Source: Chitinophagaceae bacterium (GTDB lineage: Bacteria; Bacteroidota; Bacteroidia; Chitinophagales; Chitinophagaceae). From it: a stretch of DNA of 61,971 nucleotides. A program made the translations under genes and the position numbers. Shown here piece after piece: positions 19,783 to 27,612 of this stretch. Where the stretch lies: the NCBI GenBank assembly GCA_947456805.1, contig CANGTN010000008.1:1-61971 (forward strand), given 5' to 3'. Below the pieces are notes generated by a model that worked only from the letters and a program-made list of their open reading frames with translations, ran no database searches and was not told the origin of the DNA. The first letter of the stretch is position 1. The number at the start of each line of letters is the position of its first letter.

Positions 19783-19785
19783 GTA

Positions 19786-20427
19786 ATGTCTAATACAGCA
19801 AAGGAAAATATATTACTAAAAATAAAACAGGCATTGTCAAAACCAATGCCTGTGCCTTTTCCGGCAGTTCTAGCAAATACAGCATCTGTTTTTAAGCCAT
19901 CTGTTCAGGAACTTGAAATTGAGTTTGCGGAGAACTTCACAAAGCTCTCGGGTAAGTTTGCTTTTTGTGCCGATGAAAAAGAATTAGCTGTGCAACTGAA
20001 TTCACTTGCTTTATTCAGAAAATGGAATAAAATAGTTTGTGAAGAGAAAGCATTGAAAAATAAATTAATCCACCAGGGCTATATCAATTTACATTATGCT
20101 AGTTTAAGTAGCTGTGATGCAAGTATTACAACATGCGATACCTTGGTTGCTAGAACTGGCTCTATTGTTTTAAGTAGCGCCACCGAAAGCGGAAGAAGTA
20201 CAAGTGTATATGCACCTGTTCATATTTGTATTGCATATACAAGTCAGTTGGTATATGATATAAAGGACGCATTAGTGAGTGTTCAATTAAAATACGGAGC
20301 CAATTTACCTTCACTTATTACATTGGCAACCGGCCCAAGCCGCACTGCTGATATTGAAAAAACTTTAGTGGTAGGTGTACACGGACCAAAAGAAGTTTTT
20401 TTGTTTTTAGTAGATGATAGTTATTAG
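19786..20427 (+). CDS. LUD-domain (LutC/YkgG-like) protein
   Basis: The 213-residue protein belongs to the LUD (DUF162) family, named from lactate utilisation proteins LutB/LutC. The C-terminal half has the conserved CDTLVARTGSIVLSS, the region around HICIAYTSQLV, and TGPSRTADIEKTLVVGVHGP. In Bacteroidota this gene often follows ftsH rather than a lut operon, as here, where the gap is 3 nt. LutA and LutB are absent, so a lactate role is not supported by context. It may instead serve a membrane-quality or metabolic function linked to FtsH, but I cannot say which. Confidence 0.87.
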   Translation: MSNTAKENILLKIKQALSKPMPVPFPAVLANTASVFKPSVQELEIEFAENFTKLSGKFAFCADEKELAVQLNSLALFRKWNKIVCEEKALKNKLIHQGYINLHYASLSSCDASITTCDTLVARTGSIVLSSATESGRSTSVYAPVHICIAYTSQLVYDIKDALVSVQLKYGANLPSLITLATGPSRTADIEKTLVVGVHGPKEVFLFLVDDSY

Positions 20428-20519
20428 GCTTTATAAAAATTTCTTCTCCCTCAAATAGTTTGTACATGGCATTTTCTCTGAATATTTTATAATAATTAAC
20501 AATAATATTTAATACCTTA

Positions 20520-21095
20520 TTAACTTTCTATCTCTATATCGTATTTGTCTAAAAGCCCAATAATTCCTGATAAAGAGAATTTGGCTTTTTTGATTCGGTT
20601 TATTTCGGGATTTATGGAATAATTGAACGAAGTACGAAAGTCTGTTTTTTCAATAATTGTATTTTCAAATATTGCTCTTGTAAAGTCGCAATTGTCAAAA
20701 ACACTAGCAGTCAAATCACATTCCATAAAATCTACATCATGAAATTGTACGTTTTTAAAAATTGTCTTTTTGAGTTTTGTCTGGTAAAAAGAAGAATGTG
20801 TCAAATTACAATTGTCAATACTAAATGAAAGACCAAATTGAGTACAATTTTCAAAGTGGAGCCCTAACATTTTACAGTCTTTAAATTTTATATCTCTGAA
20901 TGCTGTTTTTGTCAGTTTAGCCATACTTAAATTACAACCTAAAAATTCACATTCTGAAAATCTGATGTCTGTAAGGTCAGAATTTGAAAAATCGCAAGTT
21001 ATAAAAGTACAGTTTTCATATTCTCCTTTACTTAACGCATTTTGAGTAAAGTCGATTTTATCAAATATTTTTTCCTCAATAAAAATTGGATCCAT
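20520..21095 (-). CDS. pentapeptide-repeat protein
   Basis: The 191-residue protein consists almost entirely of A(D/N)LxX-type repeats with Phe/Leu at the centre: CTFITCDFSNSDLTDIRFSE, CEFLGCNLSMAKLTKTAF and CDLTASVFDNCDFTRAIFEN. It would form a right-handed quadrilateral beta-helix. A non-repeat break near residue 85 (FENCTQFGLSFSIDN) and a short C-terminal tail (SGIIGLLDKYDIEI) recall the layout of Qnr/MfpA-like gyrase-protecting proteins, but that function cannot be read from the sequence. No signal peptide is present, so it is cytoplasmic. The gene is isolated: no partner is close on its strand, and a GC-richer repeat block lies upstream. Confidence 0.88.
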   Translation of the reverse strand: MDPIFIEEKIFDKIDFTQNALSKGEYENCTFITCDFSNSDLTDIRFSECEFLGCNLSMAKLTKTAFRDIKFKDCKMLGLHFENCTQFGLSFSIDNCNLTHSSFYQTKLKKTIFKNVQFHDVDFMECDLTASVFDNCDFTRAIFENTIIEKTDFRTSFNYSINPEINRIKKAKFSLSGIIGLLDKYDIEIES

Positions 21096-21243
21096 TTTAT
21101 CTGTTTAAATTTTGTAGGATGTCGCAATACTTCACGCTTCCAAATGTTCTCCCTAACAGTTTAATTCTGTAAAATAATTTTGTTGTACTATGTTCGCAAA
21201 TAGCGCTACAAATATACAATAAAGTGCTAATGTTCAAAGGCAC

Positions 21244-21298
21244 GGGGATTGTAGCAAAGTAGCCCGTAGCTTTGCGAGGACTACTTGCGAATAGCCCC
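21244..21298 (-). repeat. GC-rich palindromic intergenic repeat (copy A)
   Basis: The gap 21096-21415 holds no convincing gene. Its middle is clearly richer in G+C than its surroundings and full of inverted repeats: GCAAAG (21254-21259) with CTTTGC (21270-21275), and GGGG (21244-21247) with CCCC (21295-21298). On the minus strand the block begins GCAAGTAGTCCTCG and ends CGGGCTACTTTGCTACAATC. The start and end resemble the block at 56440-56520, suggesting one dispersed repeat family. Further on, GTTGCAGC (21319-21326) and GCTGCAAC (near 21384-21391) form another inverted pair. Confidence 0.5.
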
Positions 21299-21415
21299 AA
21301 ATGCAGCTGAGAAAAGCGTTGCAGCCGATTGCCCAAAAATCATTTCTAATTTGTGTTGCGTGAGGACATGCACCAAGGCGCTAGCTGCAACATTTTGTAA
21401 ATAAATATCGAATAT

Positions 21416-23740
21416 TTAGTTTCCGCTTACCATTACAATTTTTGAAACAATTTTTTCGATGCCTTCATCGTCTGTAATAATTACCAAATACACTCCGCTT
21501 GCTACTTTTTGATTGTTGTAATTTTTTCCATTCCATACGGCTTGTCCGCCTAAGGCTCTTGTTTGGAAAACTAGTCTGCCATTGAGTTCTGCAATTTTTA
21601 CACTGGCATTATTTACCAATCCGCTGATGGCAATTGTACCAGAATAATTTGTCGGAACAGGGTTTGGAAAAACCAATACATTGCTGTTATTAGGGCTTGC
21701 TTCTGTAGCTGTACTTCTGAAACTACAAACGCCTTTGAAAGTGGCAATAAAAACTTCTCCTGTAACGGGATGAATAGCGAGTTGCCTTACATCATTATTG
21801 AATAAAGGAGAATTGTCTTGTGTAAATCTGTAAATAATTTTATCGCCATCAGGAGAGATTAACCACAATCCATTTTTTGTGCCTACCCATTTTCTGTTAG
21901 CGCCATCAACTGCAATTGCCTGCACAGTTTCATCTTGAAATAAATAGCCTGCAAAACGGTCTTCTTGCACAATAGGGCGAATAGCATCACAATGTCTGAA
22001 AAAAGTTTCAGTAGGACATTGAATAACCCCAATACCTTTGTCTGTGCCAATCCATATCAATCCGTTCTTATCTTTTGCTGCGCAAAAAACATTGTTGCTT
22101 GGTAAGTTTCCGGTGCCCGTACCTGTTCTGTAATACTTCCACTGATCGTCGTTGATAGCGTCTACACTTTTACCATAGTTGTAACAAAAAACACCATTAC
22201 CGCGTGGGCTTACAATCCAGATTTGATTGGCATCATCGGTAACAATTTGACTCACTGCATTTTCAAAATGTGCAAATGGAATGGTGATTGCTTTGAAAGT
22301 TCCATCTGATTTTCGAACCTGCAAATTTTGTGGTGCGGCATAATTGCTGATCCATAAATTGTTGTTGCCATCAAATGCCAAACCACTGACACGATAACTA
22401 TTTGCATCGCCTACAGCTGCTTGTAAAGTGGAATTGTTTTGTTTGTAAATTTTGATGGAATTATCATTTAAGTTTACAAGACCACCACCATAGCTTCCTG
22501 CCCAAATGCTTTTGTTTACAGGGTCTGCAGCCAATGTAATGAAATCGAAAACAGAATCGAAAATAGGTTGGTTGTAGTAGCCTTTGTAACTCCATTCGCC
22601 AGATTGGTATTTAAAAATTCCATCTCGGTTGTACTGGTAATTCCATGCATCATTTACCGAACCTGCTGCTGCATAAACAATATCATCCTGTACAATCATT
22701 GCACCATTTACATTTCCGAAAGGACCATTTGGAATATATTGCTGAAAGCTGTTGGTGAATTTTGAAAGTCCGCCATAATAATCTGCAATCCAAACCGCAC
22801 TATTTTGAATGGTTGCATATTTTGGATAAGAAATAACATTGGGCTGCATAAATGTTTTTTCTACAACGCCTGAAGTGTTAATTTGTAGCACCCTGCTATT
22901 ACCTGCTGTGGTTCTCTGACAAATTAAAATTTTATTTTCAGATGTATTGATATTGACAATTGGCCAGTTGTTATCGCCATACAAAAAACTCCAGTTGTTG
23001 CCATTTAAAATGAAAACAGAATCATTTTTTTGGAGTACGATTTGTCCGTTACAATTGATAATATTTTTTATAGCTCCATTACTCAAACCATTGCTACCAC
23101 TGGTATTGAGCCATAAATTGTAATTGGATAAAAGTGTTGAATTTTTAATGGCTCTTTTCAATCCTTCGGAAGTGGCAGCATAAAAATAAGTAGCATCAGC
23201 AGTTACTGCATTTACATTTGTTTGATTACCGGTATTACCAATGATCCATGTGTCTTTAATTTCATACTTATTTAAATCAGCAACAATAATTCCCAGTCCG
23301 CTGCTTATATATGCCAAGCCATTGTTACAAAAAACACTATTGATATTTTTATTTCCGGAGATGGTACTGCGTTTAATATCGCTCATGTTTTTTGCAACTG
23401 CATCTTTTAAAATATCGAGATTACTGTTGGCATAAGCGATAACAAGTTGTTGGGTTGCATCATCCCAACCAATTGCATTTACGCCAATATCATTTAAACC
23501 ATTGACTTTGCTATATCTGTCTAATTCTTCATCATTATCAATACTAAAAACATTATTATCTGTTGCAGCAAAAATTTTATTTCCTTTTACTACCTGAATG
23601 GTATGTTGGTAATTTAAATGTTCACGCCAGTTACCAATTGGTACTTGTGAAAAAATATTAGTGTAATAAAAAAGGAAAAATACCAAACAGTAATGCTTGT
23701 AATAGAAATTATTTTGTTTGCTATGTTGATGCAAGTACAT
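21416..23740 (-). CDS. porZ: PorZ-like type IX secretion system protein
   Basis: PorZ is a surface component of the type IX secretion attachment complex that supplies A-LPS for modifying cargo. The 774-residue protein opens with a signal-like segment ending in FSQ, then VPIGNWREHLNYQHTIQVV and the highly typical YSKVNGLNDIGVNAIGWDD. Two beta-propeller blocks of 'two-component regulator propeller' repeats follow (WIGTDKGIGVIQ, KWVGTKNGLWLIS). The end is a type A C-terminal sorting domain (VFPNPVPTNYSGTIAISG to KIVMVSG). A perfect -7 box ends 5 nt before the ATG, suggesting a leaderless mRNA. No other por/gld gene is close. Confidence 0.86.
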   Translation of the reverse strand: MYLHQHSKQNNFYYKHYCLVFFLFYYTNIFSQVPIGNWREHLNYQHTIQVVKGNKIFAATDNNVFSIDNDEELDRYSKVNGLNDIGVNAIGWDDATQQLVIAYANSNLDILKDAVAKNMSDIKRSTISGNKNINSVFCNNGLAYISSGLGIIVADLNKYEIKDTWIIGNTGNQTNVNAVTADATYFYAATSEGLKRAIKNSTLLSNYNLWLNTSGSNGLSNGAIKNIINCNGQIVLQKNDSVFILNGNNWSFLYGDNNWPIVNINTSENKILICQRTTAGNSRVLQINTSGVVEKTFMQPNVISYPKYATIQNSAVWIADYYGGLSKFTNSFQQYIPNGPFGNVNGAMIVQDDIVYAAAGSVNDAWNYQYNRDGIFKYQSGEWSYKGYYNQPIFDSVFDFITLAADPVNKSIWAGSYGGGLVNLNDNSIKIYKQNNSTLQAAVGDANSYRVSGLAFDGNNNLWISNYAAPQNLQVRKSDGTFKAITIPFAHFENAVSQIVTDDANQIWIVSPRGNGVFCYNYGKSVDAINDDQWKYYRTGTGTGNLPSNNVFCAAKDKNGLIWIGTDKGIGVIQCPTETFFRHCDAIRPIVQEDRFAGYLFQDETVQAIAVDGANRKWVGTKNGLWLISPDGDKIIYRFTQDNSPLFNNDVRQLAIHPVTGEVFIATFKGVCSFRSTATEASPNNSNVLVFPNPVPTNYSGTIAISGLVNNASVKIAELNGRLVFQTRALGGQAVWNGKNYNNQKVASGVYLVIITDDEGIEKIVSKIVMVSGN

Positions 23741-23744
23741 GTAA

Positions 23745-23752
23745 CAAAGTTA
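23745..23752 (-). promoter_or_regulatory. -7 box immediately before the porZ start codon
   Basis: TAACTTTG on the minus strand is a full match to TAnnTTTG. The A of the ATG is exactly 5 nt after its last G, which would place transcription start at or next to the start codon. Confidence 0.45.
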
Positions 23753-23796
23753 GAATTTTTAATTTGCTAGCGTATATTCTTTGAAAGCAGAAAATT

Positions 23797-24873
23797 TCAG
23801 CCGAATTGTGGGTGAGGCTGTAATGTATAAATTTCTTCTTGCTTCAAATTGATTTTTGAAATAGAATTTGCAGAGTATTTTTTTAGTTCTATCCCTTTTG
23901 TAATAACATGTTCAATCGTTTGTAAAGTTGATTGTTTGAGGAGTAATTTTTTGGGTGCTTCCATTTGCAGCCAATTGTAAATGTGTGCAGTAAAATGCAA
24001 GTCAATTTTTTCTATTATCGGAACATTGAATTGCTGTAAAGCTGCGGCATTGCATAATTGCTCATATTGCCCTTGAATTGGTAAACACAATAATTTTTTT
24101 CCCAAATACAAAGCCTCAGCAGGGGTTTCAAAACCAGCACCGGTAATAACACCTTCGCTGTGTAACATACTGTTATTGAACATTTCATTATTTACCGGAA
24201 TGAAAGTAATGTTGTTTTTAACTTCAATATTTTTTGCCTTTTTACTAAACACTTCAAAACGAACTTCTTTAATTTTTCCTAGTGCCGCAGCAACAACCAA
24301 ATCGCTGTAGTGCGAAAGGTAAACGGTGATGTATTTTTTATTTGAAGGTTGTGCCTGAAGGATATTTTGTTTTAGGATTGGAGAAAAAATAAAATCATCA
24401 TATGCATCAAAATGTAAGCCCACGTTAACTGTACCACTTGCATAATTTTTTAAAATCAGTTCGCCCATTATATCTTTTTTATTAGGACGTGGTGTATGTG
24501 CTGATTGAAAACTTGCCTGATGTCCGAAATGAATACAAGGAACACCTTTTAGTTTACAAGCTAGTGTGGTAATGCTTTCAAAATCATTGATTACCATGTC
24601 ATATTTTTCGACAGGTAAATATTTTGCCTCTTTAAAAATTCTGTAAGGACGAAATGCTTTTACAATCTTTAAATAATCCAACCCGCCGGTATTAGCATAA
24701 AACAAGCTCAATCCATTGCTTTTATATTTTACAGGAAAAGGCATTGGCAAACTGCTATTGCTACCGCTTAAAAAAACATCTATATTGCCGTATTGTTGTA
24801 AGAAAGGCATTAATTCAATTGCCCTACTAATGTGTCCATTTCCCGTAGCTTGTATGGCGTATAATATTTGCAT
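23797..24873 (-). CDS. glycosyltransferase family protein (MurG/GT28-like)
   Basis: The 358-residue protein has a GT-B appearance: N-terminal YAIQATGNGHISRAIEL, resembling the Gly-rich loop of MurG and related GT28 enzymes, and a C-terminal nucleotide-sugar region VITGAGFETPAEALYLGKKL followed by PIQGQYEQLCNAAAL. No membrane span is obvious, so it is probably peripheral at the inner membrane. It starts 2 nt after the stop of the LpxH-like phosphoesterase gene, and the tight pairing implies a shared pathway, probably synthesis of a glycolipid. The acceptor and donor are unknown. Confidence 0.82.
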   Translation of the reverse strand: MQILYAIQATGNGHISRAIELMPFLQQYGNIDVFLSGSNSSLPMPFPVKYKSNGLSLFYANTGGLDYLKIVKAFRPYRIFKEAKYLPVEKYDMVINDFESITTLACKLKGVPCIHFGHQASFQSAHTPRPNKKDIMGELILKNYASGTVNVGLHFDAYDDFIFSPILKQNILQAQPSNKKYITVYLSHYSDLVVAAALGKIKEVRFEVFSKKAKNIEVKNNITFIPVNNEMFNNSMLHSEGVITGAGFETPAEALYLGKKLLCLPIQGQYEQLCNAAALQQFNVPIIEKIDLHFTAHIYNWLQMEAPKKLLLKQSTLQTIEHVITKGIELKKYSANSISKINLKQEEIYTLQPHPQFG

Positions 24874-24875
24874 AA

Positions 24876-25760
24876 CTAAATAATGTTCATTAAAGGTTTT
24901 ACAAAAGCAGCATGACCATTTAAATCCAAAGAATTGATGTACATATCAATATCATTGGTTATTACTTCAAGTCTTGGGAGTTTTTTATCGAATTTGTTGT
25001 TGATATTTTTAAAGTCATCTGCATTGTAGTGATAGATATCCCACTCATTATTATTGTATTCTAAAGCGGTTAAATTTTCTACCCAATCGCCACTATTTAA
25101 ATAAGTAACTATTCCATCTTTGGTTTCAACAACTCTTTTTTGAGGCTGGTGAATATGTCCACAAATTACATAGTCATATTTCTTTTGAATAGCAAGCTCT
25201 GCAGCTGTTTGCTCAAAATTGGCAATCCAGGAAACGGCTTCTTTTACAGCGCCTTTTACTTTCTTGCTGAAACTCATTTTTTCTTTACCCATTAGCTTCA
25301 AACCCCAATTGATAAAACTGTTAATCAGTATCAATAAATCATATCCATGACCACCTAATTTTGCAAGAAATTTTGCACTTCCTTTTGTAGTAGCATCAAA
25401 TACATCGCCATGAAAAATCCAGGTCATTTTGCCATTAATTTCCATTACAACTTTATCAGTAATTTGGAAATTACCCATAGAAGTGCCACTGTATCTGCGC
25501 AAAACTTCATCATGATTACCTGTGATATAAATAACCCTTGTGCCTTTTGCAACATGACTAAAAATTTCTTTTATCACTTGCATATGGCTTGTAGGAAAAT
25601 ATCTTTTACTAAACTGCCAACCATCAATGATATCACCATTTAGGATTAAAATTTGTGGGCTGATACTTTTTAAATAATGTACAATTTCATTGGCATGACA
25701 ACCAAAAGTTCCAAGATGTAAATCGCTAAGAACTGCAACTTCAATGTTTCTTTTTTCCAT
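24876..25760 (-). CDS. LpxH-like calcineurin phosphoesterase
   Basis: This second LpxH-related enzyme has motifs SDLHLGTFG, NGDIIDGW, ITGNHDEVLRR, FHGDVFD and CGHIHQP, all the metal ligands of the COG2908 family. It differs from the window's other LpxH (15023-15787) in lacking the GLGPGD segment and in carrying an insertion with a hydrophobic stretch (LLILINSFINWGLKLMG) that could associate with the membrane. A GTG nine codons upstream (25787) is possible; the ATG giving MEKRNIEVAVLSDLHLG is preferred. It probably acts on a UDP-sugar lipid or a related pyrophosphate together with the downstream glycosyltransferase. Confidence 0.84.
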   Translation of the reverse strand: MEKRNIEVAVLSDLHLGTFGCHANEIVHYLKSISPQILILNGDIIDGWQFSKRYFPTSHMQVIKEIFSHVAKGTRVIYITGNHDEVLRRYSGTSMGNFQITDKVVMEINGKMTWIFHGDVFDATTKGSAKFLAKLGGHGYDLLILINSFINWGLKLMGKEKMSFSKKVKGAVKEAVSWIANFEQTAAELAIQKKYDYVICGHIHQPQKRVVETKDGIVTYLNSGDWVENLTALEYNNNEWDIYHYNADDFKNINNKFDKKLPRLEVITNDIDMYINSLDLNGHAAFVKPLMNII

Positions 25761-25868
25761 TAATTTGAGGTTTCCTAAAATTGGCACAGTTGTATTACCT
25801 TAATATGAAGTAATGATGAGGTAAATGTTAACTATTAGCAGCCAATGTTGTATATATATAAAAAAATT

Positions 25869-25890
25869 CCCCTCAATAGAAATTGAGGGG
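25869..25890 (-). terminator. intrinsic terminator
   Basis: CCCCTCAAT (25869-25877) pairs with ATTGAGGGG (25882-25890) around a 4-nt loop. On the minus strand the stem is followed by GGAATTTTTTTATA. It lies downstream of the TonB receptor/beta-helix lipoprotein operon, behind a first hairpin. Confidence 0.75.
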
Positions 25891-26015
25891 TCATGAGAAA
25901 ATCTACTGTACTCTGAAATATTTTAAAACCATAACTATGATGCAAAACTGAATAAATGTTGTTATCTCAATATGACGAGTATAAGAATTTTATGTTAACA
26001 AAAGAGATAAAAGAA

Positions 26016-26041
26016 AAGAGGCAACAAAATTGTTACCTCTT
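26016..26041 (-). terminator. intrinsic terminator after the beta-helix lipoprotein gene
   Basis: AAGAGG-AACAA and TTGTT-CCTCTT pair with a single C/A mismatch and a 2-nt tip. It begins 25 nt after the stop codon. A T-rich tract follows on the minus strand. Confidence 0.7.
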
Positions 26042-26066
26042 AGTAAAATGATAATTAGTATAAAAA

Positions 26067-27584
26067 TTAGTTGTTTACAAACCTTGTCCAACCTCTCCAC
26101 CAATTGGCTTCAATACCAGCTGGGGCACAAGCACCTCTGAATGTTAAGGGAGCACCAGATGTTAAGGTTCTATCAAAAAAAGGACTAGCCAATTTAGGAT
26201 CTGTAAATGAAGCTCCAGTTAAAATTGGTTGATAACCATTACTACCACCAAAAGGTAGAAAATCTGGAGCAGCATAGTTAAATGGTGCTAAGAAAATTTG
26301 ATTAATATTTGCAGGAGGTACAGAATTTACAGAAGTTGTTGAAACTAAAATATTGTTTCCAAAAACACCATTATACCTGTTTCTTACGCTATCTGTATTC
26401 CATAAAAAAGTATTAGTAGCACTAGCAATATATGCCATAGATGTAATATCTGTACCTGAAGCTGGATTGCAACCAATGATAGTATTATTTTTAAAACGTA
26501 AGGTGCTATCCATAATATTATTTTCAACACCTCTACCATTTCTTGAATCAATAATTAAACCCTGAGGCCAACCAATAAATACAGAGTTCATAATTGATAC
26601 AGCAGAGTTTCTTCTAATTTGAGCTGCACCCAAGTACAAATTACTACCTACATTGGTTACTGAAGCTCTTGGGCCAATAAGTGTAATGTTACTAAATACT
26701 GCTCTTGTTTGAGGACTAGCAGTTGTGCCACCTGGGTCGTTGTCGCTCTCAAATGCTTCACTACGACTAATATCTGCAATAGTGCTATCTCTCAAAACAA
26801 TGCCAAATTGTACATTACCGCTATATCCATTATCTGTATCAAAATCATCATCTTGTGTTTTGTAGGCAATTAAATGTTTACAATTTACTGTACCACCGAA
26901 CCATTCAAAAGCATCGTCTTTTGCATAAGTTACTTGTACATAATCTATCACTGTTTTTCTACCAACTGCTGCCATAGTTAAACTGTTAATTTCTCTATCT
27001 GGCTGAAATGCATAACCAGCATATTCAATACGTACATAACGTAAAACCCCAGAACTATCATCATCGTTAGGTGTTGCTCCACCACCTGCTAAACCATCAT
27101 TAAATCCATTGTTAATACCACCTTCAACTTCTAATATTCCAGTACCACCTCCAGTTCCGGAAAAAGCTGCATTTACACTTGCTCTTCCACAAATTACAAT
27201 ACCTGCCCAATCACCAGATCTAGGCACGGGAGAATTACTTGTAAAAACTATTGGATTATCTTGTGTAGCATCAGCTACAAGCTTTGCCCCTCTTGTAATT
27301 ACTAAACCAGCAACATTAGCTCCTTGGTAATCACTTTTTACAGTAACACCCGGCTCTATTCGCATGGTTGCATTATTTACCATATAAACTAACCCACTTA
27401 AAATGTAATTATTGCCTGCACGTAAAACGGTGTCTTTATCGATTCTTCCTTTCAATGTAATTGTTTGAGCAGTGAAGCCACTACCACCACCATTAACAAT
27501 TATAATTTGTCCATCTTCTTCAATTTTTCTACACCCAGTAACCAGAGTAATAAAAATGGCTAAATAGAGCAATGATTGTTTCAT
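26067..27584 (-). CDS. beta-helix lipoprotein partnered with a TonB receptor
   Basis: The 505-residue protein has a lipoprotein signal (MKQSLLYLAIFITLVTGCRK). The mature chain starts with ITLKGRIDKDTVLRAGNNYI and RIEPGVTVKSDYQ and continues with recurring right-handed beta-helix-like turns (GDWAGIVICGRA, KDDAFEWFGGTVNCKHL, DDDFDTDNGYSGNVQ). Proteins of this shape are often found directly after TonB receptors in Bacteroidota and are sometimes mis-annotated as transporters. The gap to the upstream receptor gene is 28 nt, so they form one operon. It probably sits on the outer leaflet or in the periplasm and captures a ligand for the receptor. The ligand is unknown; the nearby phosphate genes are suggestive only. 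Confidence 0.75.
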   Translation of the reverse strand: MKQSLLYLAIFITLVTGCRKIEEDGQIIIVNGGGSGFTAQTITLKGRIDKDTVLRAGNNYILSGLVYMVNNATMRIEPGVTVKSDYQGANVAGLVITRGAKLVADATQDNPIVFTSNSPVPRSGDWAGIVICGRASVNAAFSGTGGGTGILEVEGGINNGFNDGLAGGGATPNDDDSSGVLRYVRIEYAGYAFQPDREINSLTMAAVGRKTVIDYVQVTYAKDDAFEWFGGTVNCKHLIAYKTQDDDFDTDNGYSGNVQFGIVLRDSTIADISRSEAFESDNDPGGTTASPQTRAVFSNITLIGPRASVTNVGSNLYLGAAQIRRNSAVSIMNSVFIGWPQGLIIDSRNGRGVENNIMDSTLRFKNNTIIGCNPASGTDITSMAYIASATNTFLWNTDSVRNRYNGVFGNNILVSTTSVNSVPPANINQIFLAPFNYAAPDFLPFGGSNGYQPILTGASFTDPKLASPFFDRTLTSGAPLTFRGACAPAGIEANWWRGWTRFVNN

Positions 27585-27612
27585 AAATTAATTTTTACTT
27601 TTTTTGAAATAT

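Noticed and set aside
21097-21336. 79-codon frame upstream of the pentapeptide gene
   Set aside because: It runs through the GC-rich palindromic block, has no signal, domain or promoter, and its composition follows the repeat.
21097-21415. Integron attC site or cassette around the pentapeptide gene
   Set aside because: The palindromes lack the paired GTTRRRY/RYYYAAC ends, lie 5' rather than 3' of the gene, and no integrase is present.
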